Shown here: positions 35,960 through 44,435 of the stretch, one piece after another
How positions within the stretch are numbered: the first letter of the stretch is position 1
Layout: every line of letters begins with the position of its first letter
NCBI GenBank assembly: GCA_903828675.1
Contig: CAIKND010000150.1
Location: forward strand, 1-64,000
DNA: 64,000 nucleotides
From: an uncultured Acidobacteriaceae bacterium
GTDB taxonomy: Bacteria > Acidobacteriota > Terriglobia > Terriglobales > Acidobacteriaceae
Reading direction: 5' to 3'
Translations under genes and position numbers: made by a program
Notes under the pieces: model-generated
The model's database searches: none
Seen by the model: the letters and a program-made list of their open reading frames with translations, nothing else
What the model was told of the DNA's origin: nothing

Positions 35960-37744
35960 ATGCCCATACTGACCCGCAGATCACTCCTTTCCGCTCTCGC
36001 CGCCAGCCTTCCCGCTTTTGGAGTGCGCCCGGTCCTATCCGCATGGCTCAACCAACCACTTGGAGTCCCCCCTCTCCAGGTTGCGGCTGCCAAACCCGAT
36101 TCCAGTACTCAGCGATCAAATTCAGCCCGGCCAAACAAAGACCCTTTCTGGTTCACTAATGTTGCCGCCAAATCGTCCTTCTCTTACAAGTCAAACAACG
36201 ACTTTAATGGGCGAAAGTACTTTCCCCAGCCAATGTGCGGAGGTGTGGCCGCCATCGATTATGACAACGACGGCAAGATGGACTTGTTCTTCACCAACGG
36301 CGCTAAATTGCCGGAGCTCCGCAAGACTACGCCCGCTTTCTATAACTGCCTGCTCCGTAACAAGGGCGACGGCACTTTTGAAGACGTGACAGAAAAGGCC
36401 GGCCTTCATGGCGCGGACCTCGGCTTCAGTTTTGGCGTGGCTGTGGCCGACTACGACAACGACGGCAACGAGGATATCTTCATCTGCAATGCCGGGACGA
36501 ATACTCTCTACCACAACAATGGCGACGGCACTTTCACTGACGTCACATCAGGTTCAGGACTGGAACACAAACCGGAAAACGTTCTAAGTGTTGGAGCTGC
36601 CTGGTTTGATTACGATAACGACGGTTTGCTTGACCTGATTGTGACCAACTACACCACATGGACTCCAAAGACTGACCAGCAGTGTTTCATGGCGCCAGCC
36701 AAGGAGGAATACTGCAGTCCAACTATCTACAAGAGCGTTTCATCGAGGCTCTATCACAATCTGGGCAAGGGTCGCTTTGAGGACGTGACCGAGGCGTCCG
36801 CTATTGGAAAAGCCCTGGGCAAGGGGATGGGGATATCCATTGCCGACTTCAACAGGGACGGGCTGATGGACATCTTCATCGCCAACGACACTGAACCTAA
36901 TTTCCTGTTCATCAATCAGGGCAATGGGATCTTCAAGGAGAGTGGCATCGAATTCGAGGTTGCCTACAACGCGCAGGGAGCCTCCGTCTCCGGAATGGGC
37001 TCGGACGCAAAGGACTTTGACAATGACGGCTGGGTAGACATCGTCTATAACGACCTTGCGGGACAGGTCTTCGGGCTGCAGCGAAATGAGGGAGGAAAGT
37101 CGTTTACTGATGTCACATGGTCATCGCGTTTGGGTACGCTCAGCCGCAATCTCTCCGGATGGAGTATTGGGTTCATCGACTATAACAACGATGGGTGGAA
37201 AGACATTTATTCCGCCAATGGAGATGTCGACAACCTCAGTGCCACTGCCCGGCAGCATGACACCATGTTTGAGAATGTTGGAGGCAAGACGCTAGTCGAT
37301 GTGACCGGCAAAATGGGTCCCGATTTTGAATTCGTCGGCTTCCAGCGTGGCTCGGCCTTTGTTGACCTGAACAATGACGGATTCATGGACCTGGTTGTAA
37401 CTTCTCTTGGCGAGCGGCCGCGCATTCTCATGAATAGTGCGTTGTCCGGAAATCACTGGATCATGTTTGACTTGCGCGGGCACAAGAGCAATCGCAGCGC
37501 CATCGGCGCCACCATCAAAGTGACCACCGCCTCGGGTCGAGCCCTTTACAACCACGTGACCACCAGCGCCGGGTTCATGTCCTCAAGCGATCGCCGGGTC
37601 CATTTCGGCCTTGGTGCTGAGACTGCGCTGGATCAGGTCGAGATCCGCTGGCCAAGCGGAATTCTCCAGCGCATTGAACGCCCTGCCGTGGATCGGATCA
37701 TGAATGTGGAAGAGCCGCTCGAAGAAGCGGTACGGCCGAAATAG
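35960..37744 (+). CDS. CRTAC1-family FG-GAP/ASPIC-UnbV protein
   Basis: 594 residues. The N-terminus LTRRSLLSALAASLPAFG looks like a twin-arginine signal. Residues about 90-460 are FG-GAP/VCBS repeats with calcium-type loops (DYDNDGKMDLFFTNG, DYDNDGNEDIF). Residues about 500-585 form an ASPIC/UnbV domain (IGATIKVTTASGRALYNHV, then SSDRRVHFGLG and EIRWPSG). Proteins of this class are exported propellers of unknown exact role, frequently encoded near TPR proteins and TonB receptors in Acidobacteriota. It is convergent with a paralogue at 37915-39690 and similar to it in organisation. Confidence 0.9.
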   Translation: MPILTRRSLLSALAASLPAFGVRPVLSAWLNQPLGVPPLQVAAAKPDSSTQRSNSARPNKDPFWFTNVAAKSSFSYKSNNDFNGRKYFPQPMCGGVAAIDYDNDGKMDLFFTNGAKLPELRKTTPAFYNCLLRNKGDGTFEDVTEKAGLHGADLGFSFGVAVADYDNDGNEDIFICNAGTNTLYHNNGDGTFTDVTSGSGLEHKPENVLSVGAAWFDYDNDGLLDLIVTNYTTWTPKTDQQCFMAPAKEEYCSPTIYKSVSSRLYHNLGKGRFEDVTEASAIGKALGKGMGISIADFNRDGLMDIFIANDTEPNFLFINQGNGIFKESGIEFEVAYNAQGASVSGMGSDAKDFDNDGWVDIVYNDLAGQVFGLQRNEGGKSFTDVTWSSRLGTLSRNLSGWSIGFIDYNNDGWKDIYSANGDVDNLSATARQHDTMFENVGGKTLVDVTGKMGPDFEFVGFQRGSAFVDLNNDGFMDLVVTSLGERPRILMNSALSGNHWIMFDLRGHKSNRSAIGATIKVTTASGRALYNHVTTSAGFMSSSDRRVHFGLGAETALDQVEIRWPSGILQRIERPAVDRIMNVEEPLEEAVRPK

Positions 37745-37914
37745 CCTGACTAAGTAGATGTTTTGAAAAGGCGCGGCCGGGGTACCCTCTGGGTCGCCGT
37801 GCCGCAAATACTGCAAATTTAACGAGGGCTTTAGCCCCTGCCGCATCTCTATCAGGGCATCGACTTAATCGGAGGCTCCCTAAGTAACGCGCCATGCGCC
37901 GGCGAGCAATGAAG

Positions 37915-39690
37915 TCAACGGCCCTCAACAACCGTAAGTATCTGGTCGATCTTCACGTTGGTCAGAACCTGCTTGACGCCGGTGGGCCACGAAAGTTCGA
38001 TCTTGTCGATCACCGTCGCCTTGCCTAAGCCAAAATGAACGCGTTTGTCGCTCGACGAACTGTAACCCACGGCAGTTGTAGCCTGGTTGAATTGCACACC
38101 TTCAGAAGTTGTAATTTTGATCTTTGTGCCCAGTCCGTCACGGTTATCTTTAGTCCCCACGAGCTTCAGTATGATCCAGTGGTTACCGTCCGCAGTTCGG
38201 TTCATAAAAAGTTGAGACTTGTCATTCAGCGTACTCACCACCACATCTATCTTTCCGTCGTTATTGATATCGCCGAACGCCGCTCCACGGTGGTTGCGGG
38301 GCTCTAGAAATGCTGCGCCGGCCGTCGAGCTTACGTCGGTAAATGTGAAGTTCTTGTCGTTGCGCAGCAATCCGTTCGGAATCAAGGCAGGCCGATGGAG
38401 TACCTCCAATTCGTTGTCGAGGATTGCGCCGCCCGCGGTAAACAGGTCCTTCCAGCCGTCGTTGTCGAAATCGAATGCGCCCGTACCCCACGCCGTCATC
38501 CGGCGGCTGAACGCCGTCATTCCCGAGACCTCGGTCACATCCTCAAAATCCTTGCCGGCGTTCTTGTAGATCGGAAAAGTGTTGCCGAACATCGCGGTGT
38601 GAAAGATATCGGCAAGCCCGTCGTTGTTCAAATCGCGAAAGTCCGCCCCCATGCCCGCAACCACACTGCCATTCGACCTGTACGCAACCCCCGTCTCCAA
38701 CGCAACATCTGTGAAAGTTCCATCGCCGTTGTTATGCAGCAAAAAGTTGGGAAAGGTGTCGTTCGAGACAAATACGTCGCTAAATCCATCGTTATCATAG
38801 TCGGCAAAGGCCAGCCCCATGCCTTTGCCCGCGTACTGCCCTATATGCGAAGATTCCGACACGTCGGTAAACGTTCCGTTCCCGTTATTGCGGTAAAGGA
38901 TGTTAGCGGTTCCTTTGAAATTGCCAGGGGCGCAATAAGTGCTGATGCCGTCGATCGAGCATAACTTGCAATTTGCAATGTCGTAGTCGAGATAGTTGAT
39001 CACCAAAAGATCGAGAAGGCCGTCGTTGTTATAGTCGAACCATCCTGCCGCCACCGCCCATGGTTTGCCGCCACCTGCAGTCCGCCCGCTAGCTCCGGCC
39101 TTATCGGTAACATCGGTAAAGGTTCCGTCGCCGTTGTTATGCAAGAGTTGGTTCCGGTTCACGCCCGCAACATAGAGGTCCACAAAGCCGTCGTTGTCAT
39201 AATCGCCGGCGGCCACTCCCATCGAATAACCAACTCCCTTTACACCCGCCTGCTCAGTCACGTCGGTAAAAGTTCCATCACCGTTGTTGCGATAAAGGCG
39301 GTTCCAATAACTCGGGTCGGATTTGTCAAGGGAGGGAATGGCCGCGCCATTCGTAAAGAAGATATCCAGCAAGCCATCGTTGTTGTAATCGAACAGGGCC
39401 ATCCCGCCCAGCATCGTCTCAATCGAATATCTTTGCGGACTTACGCTGTTCTTCAGTTGAAACTTGATGCCGGAGGCCAAGATCACGTCCTCGAAAGTAA
39501 TTCCTCCCTGGGACGAGGAGTCAGGCGCTGAAACGCGGGCGACGCTTTGAGCAGGTGCAGATTGTGCCGCCCTCCGATTCGAAGGTCTTGCGCCCTGTAG
39601 AGCATTTACGAATCGGCAGAACTGGGCTTGGGAAATCAAGATGAACGCGAAGACCAAGGTCTTCCAGATCGGACCGGAAACGGCGCTCAC
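37915..39690 (-). CDS. CRTAC1-family FG-GAP/ASPIC-UnbV protein
   Basis: About 591 residues from GTG 39690, where AGGAGAG lies five bases upstream; the longer frame to 39711 starts before this ribosome binding site. The N-terminal segment IWKTLVFAFILISQAQFC is a signal peptide or anchor. It carries FG-GAP repeats with NNGDGTFTDV turns and acidic loops, and a C-terminal ASPIC/UnbV domain (LGTKIKITTSEGVQFNQ, then SSDKRVHFGLGKA and LSWPTG). It is a paralogue of the convergent gene at 35960 with a different export signal. Its start faces the large plus-strand operon, so the 276-base gap holds divergent promoters. Confidence 0.9.
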   Translation of the reverse strand: MSAVSGPIWKTLVFAFILISQAQFCRFVNALQGARPSNRRAAQSAPAQSVARVSAPDSSSQGGITFEDVILASGIKFQLKNSVSPQRYSIETMLGGMALFDYNNDGLLDIFFTNGAAIPSLDKSDPSYWNRLYRNNGDGTFTDVTEQAGVKGVGYSMGVAAGDYDNDGFVDLYVAGVNRNQLLHNNGDGTFTDVTDKAGASGRTAGGGKPWAVAAGWFDYNNDGLLDLLVINYLDYDIANCKLCSIDGISTYCAPGNFKGTANILYRNNGNGTFTDVSESSHIGQYAGKGMGLAFADYDNDGFSDVFVSNDTFPNFLLHNNGDGTFTDVALETGVAYRSNGSVVAGMGADFRDLNNDGLADIFHTAMFGNTFPIYKNAGKDFEDVTEVSGMTAFSRRMTAWGTGAFDFDNDGWKDLFTAGGAILDNELEVLHRPALIPNGLLRNDKNFTFTDVSSTAGAAFLEPRNHRGAAFGDINNDGKIDVVVSTLNDKSQLFMNRTADGNHWIILKLVGTKDNRDGLGTKIKITTSEGVQFNQATTAVGYSSSSDKRVHFGLGKATVIDKIELSWPTGVKQVLTNVKIDQILTVVEGR

Positions 39691-39966
39691 GTCATCTCTC
39701 CTGTGGCGCATCGTCGAGACGGTTTTGGGAGAACTTGCGGATTGGGGCGAAGGGCCATTGGCTCCGGTCAGTATAATTCGTGCTCCCTGCGTCCGTCTTC
39801 GTTGCGCGGTTCGCTTCCGAACCGCGATCTTGTCACGAATGACGCAGTGCGAGCAGGAAGACTCCTTCCTCTACCTGCCGCATCTTCTATTTGGTGCGCG
39901 GTGTTTGCGTTTGAGCCTCATCTGCGGTATCTTCAGTGCGATCCTGCCTGGAACAGAGAATTCACC
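39691..39966. promoter_or_regulatory. Divergent promoter region before the six-gene operon
   Basis: The gap between the CRTAC1 gene (minus) and the propeller gene (plus). An open plus-strand frame extends through it from 39628, but it lacks protein-like features before ATG 39967. The operon promoter should lie here. No boxes were confidently placed. Confidence 0.45.
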
Positions 39967-41970
39967 ATGAAACTTCAGCGGCGGAGTGTGACGGTCAGTG
40001 CAATCGCGGTTGCCCTCGTATGTTTAGGTACATTCGGGATCGTTGCCTGGCGCGTCGAGCGGACTATGGTCGGCTCAAGTCGCGAAGCCGCGCAACGGGA
40101 ACTGCTTGGCCTGGAAGTCCGAGCACTCGTAGCGCAGCCGAACCCCGGCTTCGAGGGGATTACCACGCCAGCCATATATGAAAGCGCGGCCGTGTTCCAG
40201 GGGCAAATCTACTTGGCTGGTCCGGCAGCCCTCTACGCTTACGCCGCCGATGGAACCCAGGAACATATCTATCGCACCGGTATGGACCTGCCCGCCGCTC
40301 CTTTAGGTCAGTTGGTGGTAGGCATGATGGCTGGCTCGCGGCAACCGGAATTGTTGATTGCAACCTCCGGGGAGGGTGTCCTCGCCTTCGATGGCCAGCA
40401 ATTCCGGCAGATCCGCGCCAGTCTGGCTGAGGCACGCACCGTTACCGCCCTGCTGCCGCTTTCGTCCGGCCTGCTGCTGATCGGCACCGCCAAGCTTGGG
40501 CTTCTGATCTATGACGGCAAGACCCTCAAGAGATTCCACACCACAACCAGCAATGTCTATGTGACGGCTCTCGCAGGCACTGAAGCCGAATTGTGGGTCG
40601 GCACCTTGAACGACGGGCTGCTCTATTGGCATGGTGGACAAACCGAACGCATCAGTGAGGATCAGGGCTTGCCGGACCGCCGCGTCGAGCAGATCGTCCT
40701 GGGCGAAGCGGGAAAGCCTGCGGCGAGAGCCTACATCGGTACACCAGTTGGGGTTGCGGAGATGCGAGACGGTAAAATCGTCCGCATTCTGGCGAAGGGC
40801 AGATACGCTCACGCGCTTTCAACAGATGGGAATACGCTGCTTGTCGGTCAGGTCGAAACCGGTATAACGCGCGTGCCCCTGTCTGGTCCGGACAACGACG
40901 TCAAAGCAAGGCGACCTATTGTGGCTCGGATAAGCGCAATTCCAGGCGACTCCAAAACAGGATCAGCAGCCAGCGCCCAAAGCAGCGGAACAACAGCACT
41001 GACCATCAAACAGTTTCTGAGAGTGGGTGAGACCAGCTATGCGCTCGCCAGCGACGGCTTGCTTCAGCAGGAATCCGGTGACGAATGGCGTCGCGTACTT
41101 GGCGGGGGCGGGTCCCAACTCACAGGCAGGGATATCTCTGCGTTGATGGTGGCCTCCGATGGGCGGCTCTGGGTGGGTTACTTCGACAGCGGCCTCGACA
41201 TTCTGTCCGCGCTCGGCGGAAAGGTTCAGCATGTCGAAAACGAGCATGTATTCTGCGTGAATCGAATTGTAGAAGATCCCCGGCGCGGCGTCGTGGCGGT
41301 AGCCACTGCGAATGGGTTGGTCATGTTCGACCACGAAGGGCATCAGAAGCAGGTGCTCGCACGCGATGCCGGATTGATTGCCAATCATGTGACGGATGTG
41401 GCGCTTTACGGCGACGGCATGGCCCTGGCCACTCCGGCGGGGATTACATTTCTGGATGCCGGCGGCGCACACAGCATCTATGCCTTTCAGGGCCTGGTAA
41501 ACAATCACGTATACGCCTTGGGCGTCAGTGGAGACCAGTTGGTCGCCGGCACTCTGGGCGGACTCTCGCTGCTCTCTGGCGGCCAGGTCCGCAGGAATCT
41601 CAACACGTCTACTTCGGGTTTGAAACACAACTGGATCACCGGCCTCACCGCGGTCGGCAGCGATTGGCTGGTCGGCACTTATGGCGCAGGTGTTTTGAGG
41701 CTGGCAGCCGATGGCAGCGTCACTTCAACCGATGCGACCCGCATAGGGATGGTCGTGAATCCCACCGCCATGGTGTCCGATGGGCGCGTGGTGTTGGCCG
41801 GCACCCTGGGCCAGGGCCTGATGGTGGGCGATGCAAGCGGGACTCGATGGAAGACGGTAACCGCGGGATTGCCGTCTTTGAATGTCACGGCGCTGGCTGT
41901 GCATGATGGCATTGTGTACGTTGGCACAGAAAACGGCCTCGTAAAAATCTCGGAAGACAAGCTGCAATGA
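39967..41970 (+). CDS. Membrane-anchored beta-propeller protein
   Basis: About 667 residues from ATG 39967, the point where a signal anchor begins (basic KLQRRSV then VSAIAVALVCLGTFGIVAW). The rest is repeated short strands with LWVGT, LLIGT and VGTENGLV blade ends, as in two-component-regulator propeller (Reg_prop) or periplasmic sensor propellers. There is no kinase or DNA-binding domain, so it is not a complete hybrid sensor. A linker rich in Ser/Ala/Gly lies near residues 315-340. The stop overlaps the next start (ATGA). It is the first gene of the six-gene operon and would place an extracytoplasmic sensing or scaffold domain on the inner membrane. Confidence 0.75.
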   Translation: MKLQRRSVTVSAIAVALVCLGTFGIVAWRVERTMVGSSREAAQRELLGLEVRALVAQPNPGFEGITTPAIYESAAVFQGQIYLAGPAALYAYAADGTQEHIYRTGMDLPAAPLGQLVVGMMAGSRQPELLIATSGEGVLAFDGQQFRQIRASLAEARTVTALLPLSSGLLLIGTAKLGLLIYDGKTLKRFHTTTSNVYVTALAGTEAELWVGTLNDGLLYWHGGQTERISEDQGLPDRRVEQIVLGEAGKPAARAYIGTPVGVAEMRDGKIVRILAKGRYAHALSTDGNTLLVGQVETGITRVPLSGPDNDVKARRPIVARISAIPGDSKTGSAASAQSSGTTALTIKQFLRVGETSYALASDGLLQQESGDEWRRVLGGGGSQLTGRDISALMVASDGRLWVGYFDSGLDILSALGGKVQHVENEHVFCVNRIVEDPRRGVVAVATANGLVMFDHEGHQKQVLARDAGLIANHVTDVALYGDGMALATPAGITFLDAGGAHSIYAFQGLVNNHVYALGVSGDQLVAGTLGGLSLLSGGQVRRNLNTSTSGLKHNWITGLTAVGSDWLVGTYGAGVLRLAADGSVTSTDATRIGMVVNPTAMVSDGRVVLAGTLGQGLMVGDASGTRWKTVTAGLPSLNVTALAVHDGIVYVGTENGLVKISEDKLQ

Positions 41971-44435
41971 GGAATGCGATGAGACGGGCAAATTGGGCAT
42001 TGGTGATCGTCTTGGCAATGCGGATAGCGGCTTATGCGGACAGCGGCGTGCTTGTGCCCACTGATAAGCAAGCGCCTGACCCTTCCATCCTTTCCCTGAC
42101 CGAGATGCAGGTCGAGATTCACGTGGACAACGGAGACGCCCGCGTCTGGGTACGCCAGGTCTTCACCAACCACACCGGCTCACCGCAGGAGGGCAATTAC
42201 CTCTTTGCTTTGCCCGGCGGAACCACCGTCTCCGACTTCGCCGTATGGGATGGTCCGGTCCGCATTCCCGCCGTGATTCTTGAGCGCAAGCGGGCAAAAG
42301 CCATCTATCAGGAGTTGAAGAGCCAGGCCATCGATCCCGGCCTGCTCGAACAGGGCGAACACTCGGCGGATGATGCGCGGAGAAGTTCACTCTTCAGCGC
42401 GCACATCGTTCCCATTCCTGCTTACGGCACCAAACGCCTCGAGATCGAGTACCACGAACACATCCCCGTATCGGCACGTAAAAGTTACTTCCTCTTGCCC
42501 CTTAAGCCCGATGCGTATGCCGTCCAAAAAGTGAAAAAGCTCTCCATCCGTTTTGAGTTGCACTCAGCCGGGCGCATGAAGGACTTCGCCTTGCAGGGCA
42601 AGCTTCTGCCGTTTCACATCGAGCAGCAGGACGAGCACACCATCCGCGGCTCGGCAGATGCGGCCAACATCGACTTGGCCGAGGACTTTGCCACAGCCTG
42701 GACGGTCAACGAGCAGGCAAGCGCCCTTGAAGTCATCGCATTCCGCGATCCAAATCCAGTTGCTATGGTTGGCGTCGGAATCGATCCTGAGACCGCCCCT
42801 CCGAGCGATACCCCCGCCAAGCAGAAAGACAAGCAGAAGCCTCAGTCGAGCGCGCAGCCGGCGCCGGGCTTCTTTGAGACGCTGGCGCAATTGTCTGTTC
42901 CATCTCCAACCGGCGCGCAAGCCGGCCCTGCAGGCAGTCGAACCGTGATCGTGTTGATGGACACATCGCTTTCCATGCAGTGGGAGAAGCTCGAACGCAG
43001 CTATGCGGCAGCCGCCAAATTGCTTGAAAGCCTCGGCCCCGAAGACAAATTCAACCTGTTGCTCTACAACACCAGGGTCGAGAGCTTCAAGCCTGCTCCT
43101 GTCAAGGCTGATCTGGCCAGCGCAAAAGCGGCAATCGACTGGCTGCGGCAGAGCCACTTGCGCGGTGGAACGGATTTGCAGAAAGCTCTAGAAGCGGGGC
43201 TCGCGCAATTCAGCGCGCCACAATCAACTCCCGGCTCGGCTCCCGCGGAAGGGCAGGGAACCGCCTTGGTTTTGCTCACCGATGGAGAAGCTACGCGCGG
43301 GCTCATTCAGTCCGGCAAGTTATCGGCGTGGTACACAGAAAAGTGGAAGCAGATTCCCGCCGACCGCCGGCCAAAGACAGACGTGTTTGCAGTGGGCGAC
43401 GATGCCAACCTCCCGCTCCTGCGCATGCTCAGCCGCAATGGCGGGGTCATGGAGCAGGTGCTCTCCACCGAGCCGGTTGACTTCAAGTTGGCGTCTTTTC
43501 TCGGCAAGGTCGGTAGAAATCCGATCGGTGATCTGCGCCTTACCATTCCGCCCAAAGCCGGCGTGGACAAAGTGTATCCGTTGGAGGATGCGGTCTTTGA
43601 CGGCGGCGAGGCGCGCTGGGTGGGCCAGTATTCCAGGCCACAGAAGAATGTAAGCTTTCGCGTGGATGGCCAGCAGGATGGCAGAGCATTCAAAGCCGAG
43701 GGCAAAGCCGACCTCCCCGTGCAGGATCTCGAACACGATCAGCTACCCCGGTTGTGGGCCGGTGCGCGCGTGCAAGCTCTGTTGGAGCAGATTGAGCGCG
43801 ATGGAGAAACCGACGCCGCCATCAACGAAGTGATCCGGCTGGCGCGCAGATACAAATTCGTCACGCCCTACACCTCGTTTCTGGCCGCTCCCAGGGCACT
43901 TTTGCGTCCCCGCGTAATTCGTCCGGGCGACCCGGTTTTGCGTGTGCATACTGACAAGGCAATCGTCTCTGTGATCGCGCTTTTTCCCTTCGGCCTTGAG
44001 AAGCCCCTGCGTTATCTGCCCGGAGAGGATGTCTGGCAAACGCGCTTTCTCGCGCCCACGGATATGAAGGACGGCAGCTACTCCGTCCGGCTCGTGCTTC
44101 GCGATACCAACGGCCAGGTATATCGGGAGTCGAAGAATTTTGTCATCGCCTCCACTCCCCCCACGGTGAAGGTTCGTCTCGATCGCGCCCGTTACCGAAC
44201 CGGCGAGACTATTCCGCTCCGGGTCAGTGCATCGGAAAGCACTCGAACCCTCACCGCGCGTTTGGAAGGCCTGGCCCCGGTGAGTCTCCACTGGGATCGC
44301 GAGCAAGCGGCGAGCATCGGTCAGATTAACCTGCCGCCGGCATTGCCTCCCGGCGTGTATATGCTGGCTGTTACCGCAGAGGATATGGCGCACAATCTGG
44401 GCAGCGCGGAGGTGCGAATTGAAGTGGTTCCCTGA
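41967..44435 (+). CDS. VIT and von Willebrand A domain protein
   Basis: 822 residues from ATG 41967; ATG 41979, preceded by GAGGA, is an alternative. A signal peptide (WALVIVLAMRIAAYA) is followed by a VIT domain (about 25-150, with VRQVFTNHTGSPQEGNYLFALPGG). A proline/glutamine-rich linker comes next, then a vWA domain with a full MIDAS: DTSLS at Asp332, Thr402 in GGTDL and Asp439 in LTDGEA. The C-terminus (about 650-822) holds Ig- or macroglobulin-like strands (YRTGETIPLRVSASES). VIT-vWA proteins mediate metal-dependent protein interactions. It overlaps the propeller gene by four bases and the TPR gene by 17, so coupling is tight. Confidence 0.88.
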   Translation: MRNAMRRANWALVIVLAMRIAAYADSGVLVPTDKQAPDPSILSLTEMQVEIHVDNGDARVWVRQVFTNHTGSPQEGNYLFALPGGTTVSDFAVWDGPVRIPAVILERKRAKAIYQELKSQAIDPGLLEQGEHSADDARRSSLFSAHIVPIPAYGTKRLEIEYHEHIPVSARKSYFLLPLKPDAYAVQKVKKLSIRFELHSAGRMKDFALQGKLLPFHIEQQDEHTIRGSADAANIDLAEDFATAWTVNEQASALEVIAFRDPNPVAMVGVGIDPETAPPSDTPAKQKDKQKPQSSAQPAPGFFETLAQLSVPSPTGAQAGPAGSRTVIVLMDTSLSMQWEKLERSYAAAAKLLESLGPEDKFNLLLYNTRVESFKPAPVKADLASAKAAIDWLRQSHLRGGTDLQKALEAGLAQFSAPQSTPGSAPAEGQGTALVLLTDGEATRGLIQSGKLSAWYTEKWKQIPADRRPKTDVFAVGDDANLPLLRMLSRNGGVMEQVLSTEPVDFKLASFLGKVGRNPIGDLRLTIPPKAGVDKVYPLEDAVFDGGEARWVGQYSRPQKNVSFRVDGQQDGRAFKAEGKADLPVQDLEHDQLPRLWAGARVQALLEQIERDGETDAAINEVIRLARRYKFVTPYTSFLAAPRALLRPRVIRPGDPVLRVHTDKAIVSVIALFPFGLEKPLRYLPGEDVWQTRFLAPTDMKDGSYSVRLVLRDTNGQVYRESKNFVIASTPPTVKVRLDRARYRTGETIPLRVSASESTRTLTARLEGLAPVSLHWDREQAASIGQINLPPALPPGVYMLAVTAEDMAHNLGSAEVRIEVVP

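Noticed and set aside
35292-35972. 226-codon plus-strand frame in the receptor/CRTAC1 gap
   Set aside because: No ribosome binding site, no signal or domain, and it overlaps the start of the CRTAC1 gene in another frame. The region looks like a promoter-bearing spacer.
39628-39966. 113-codon upstream extension of the propeller gene
   Set aside because: It overlaps the start of the divergent CRTAC1 gene and its promoter region and lacks protein features. A signal anchor begins exactly at ATG 39967.
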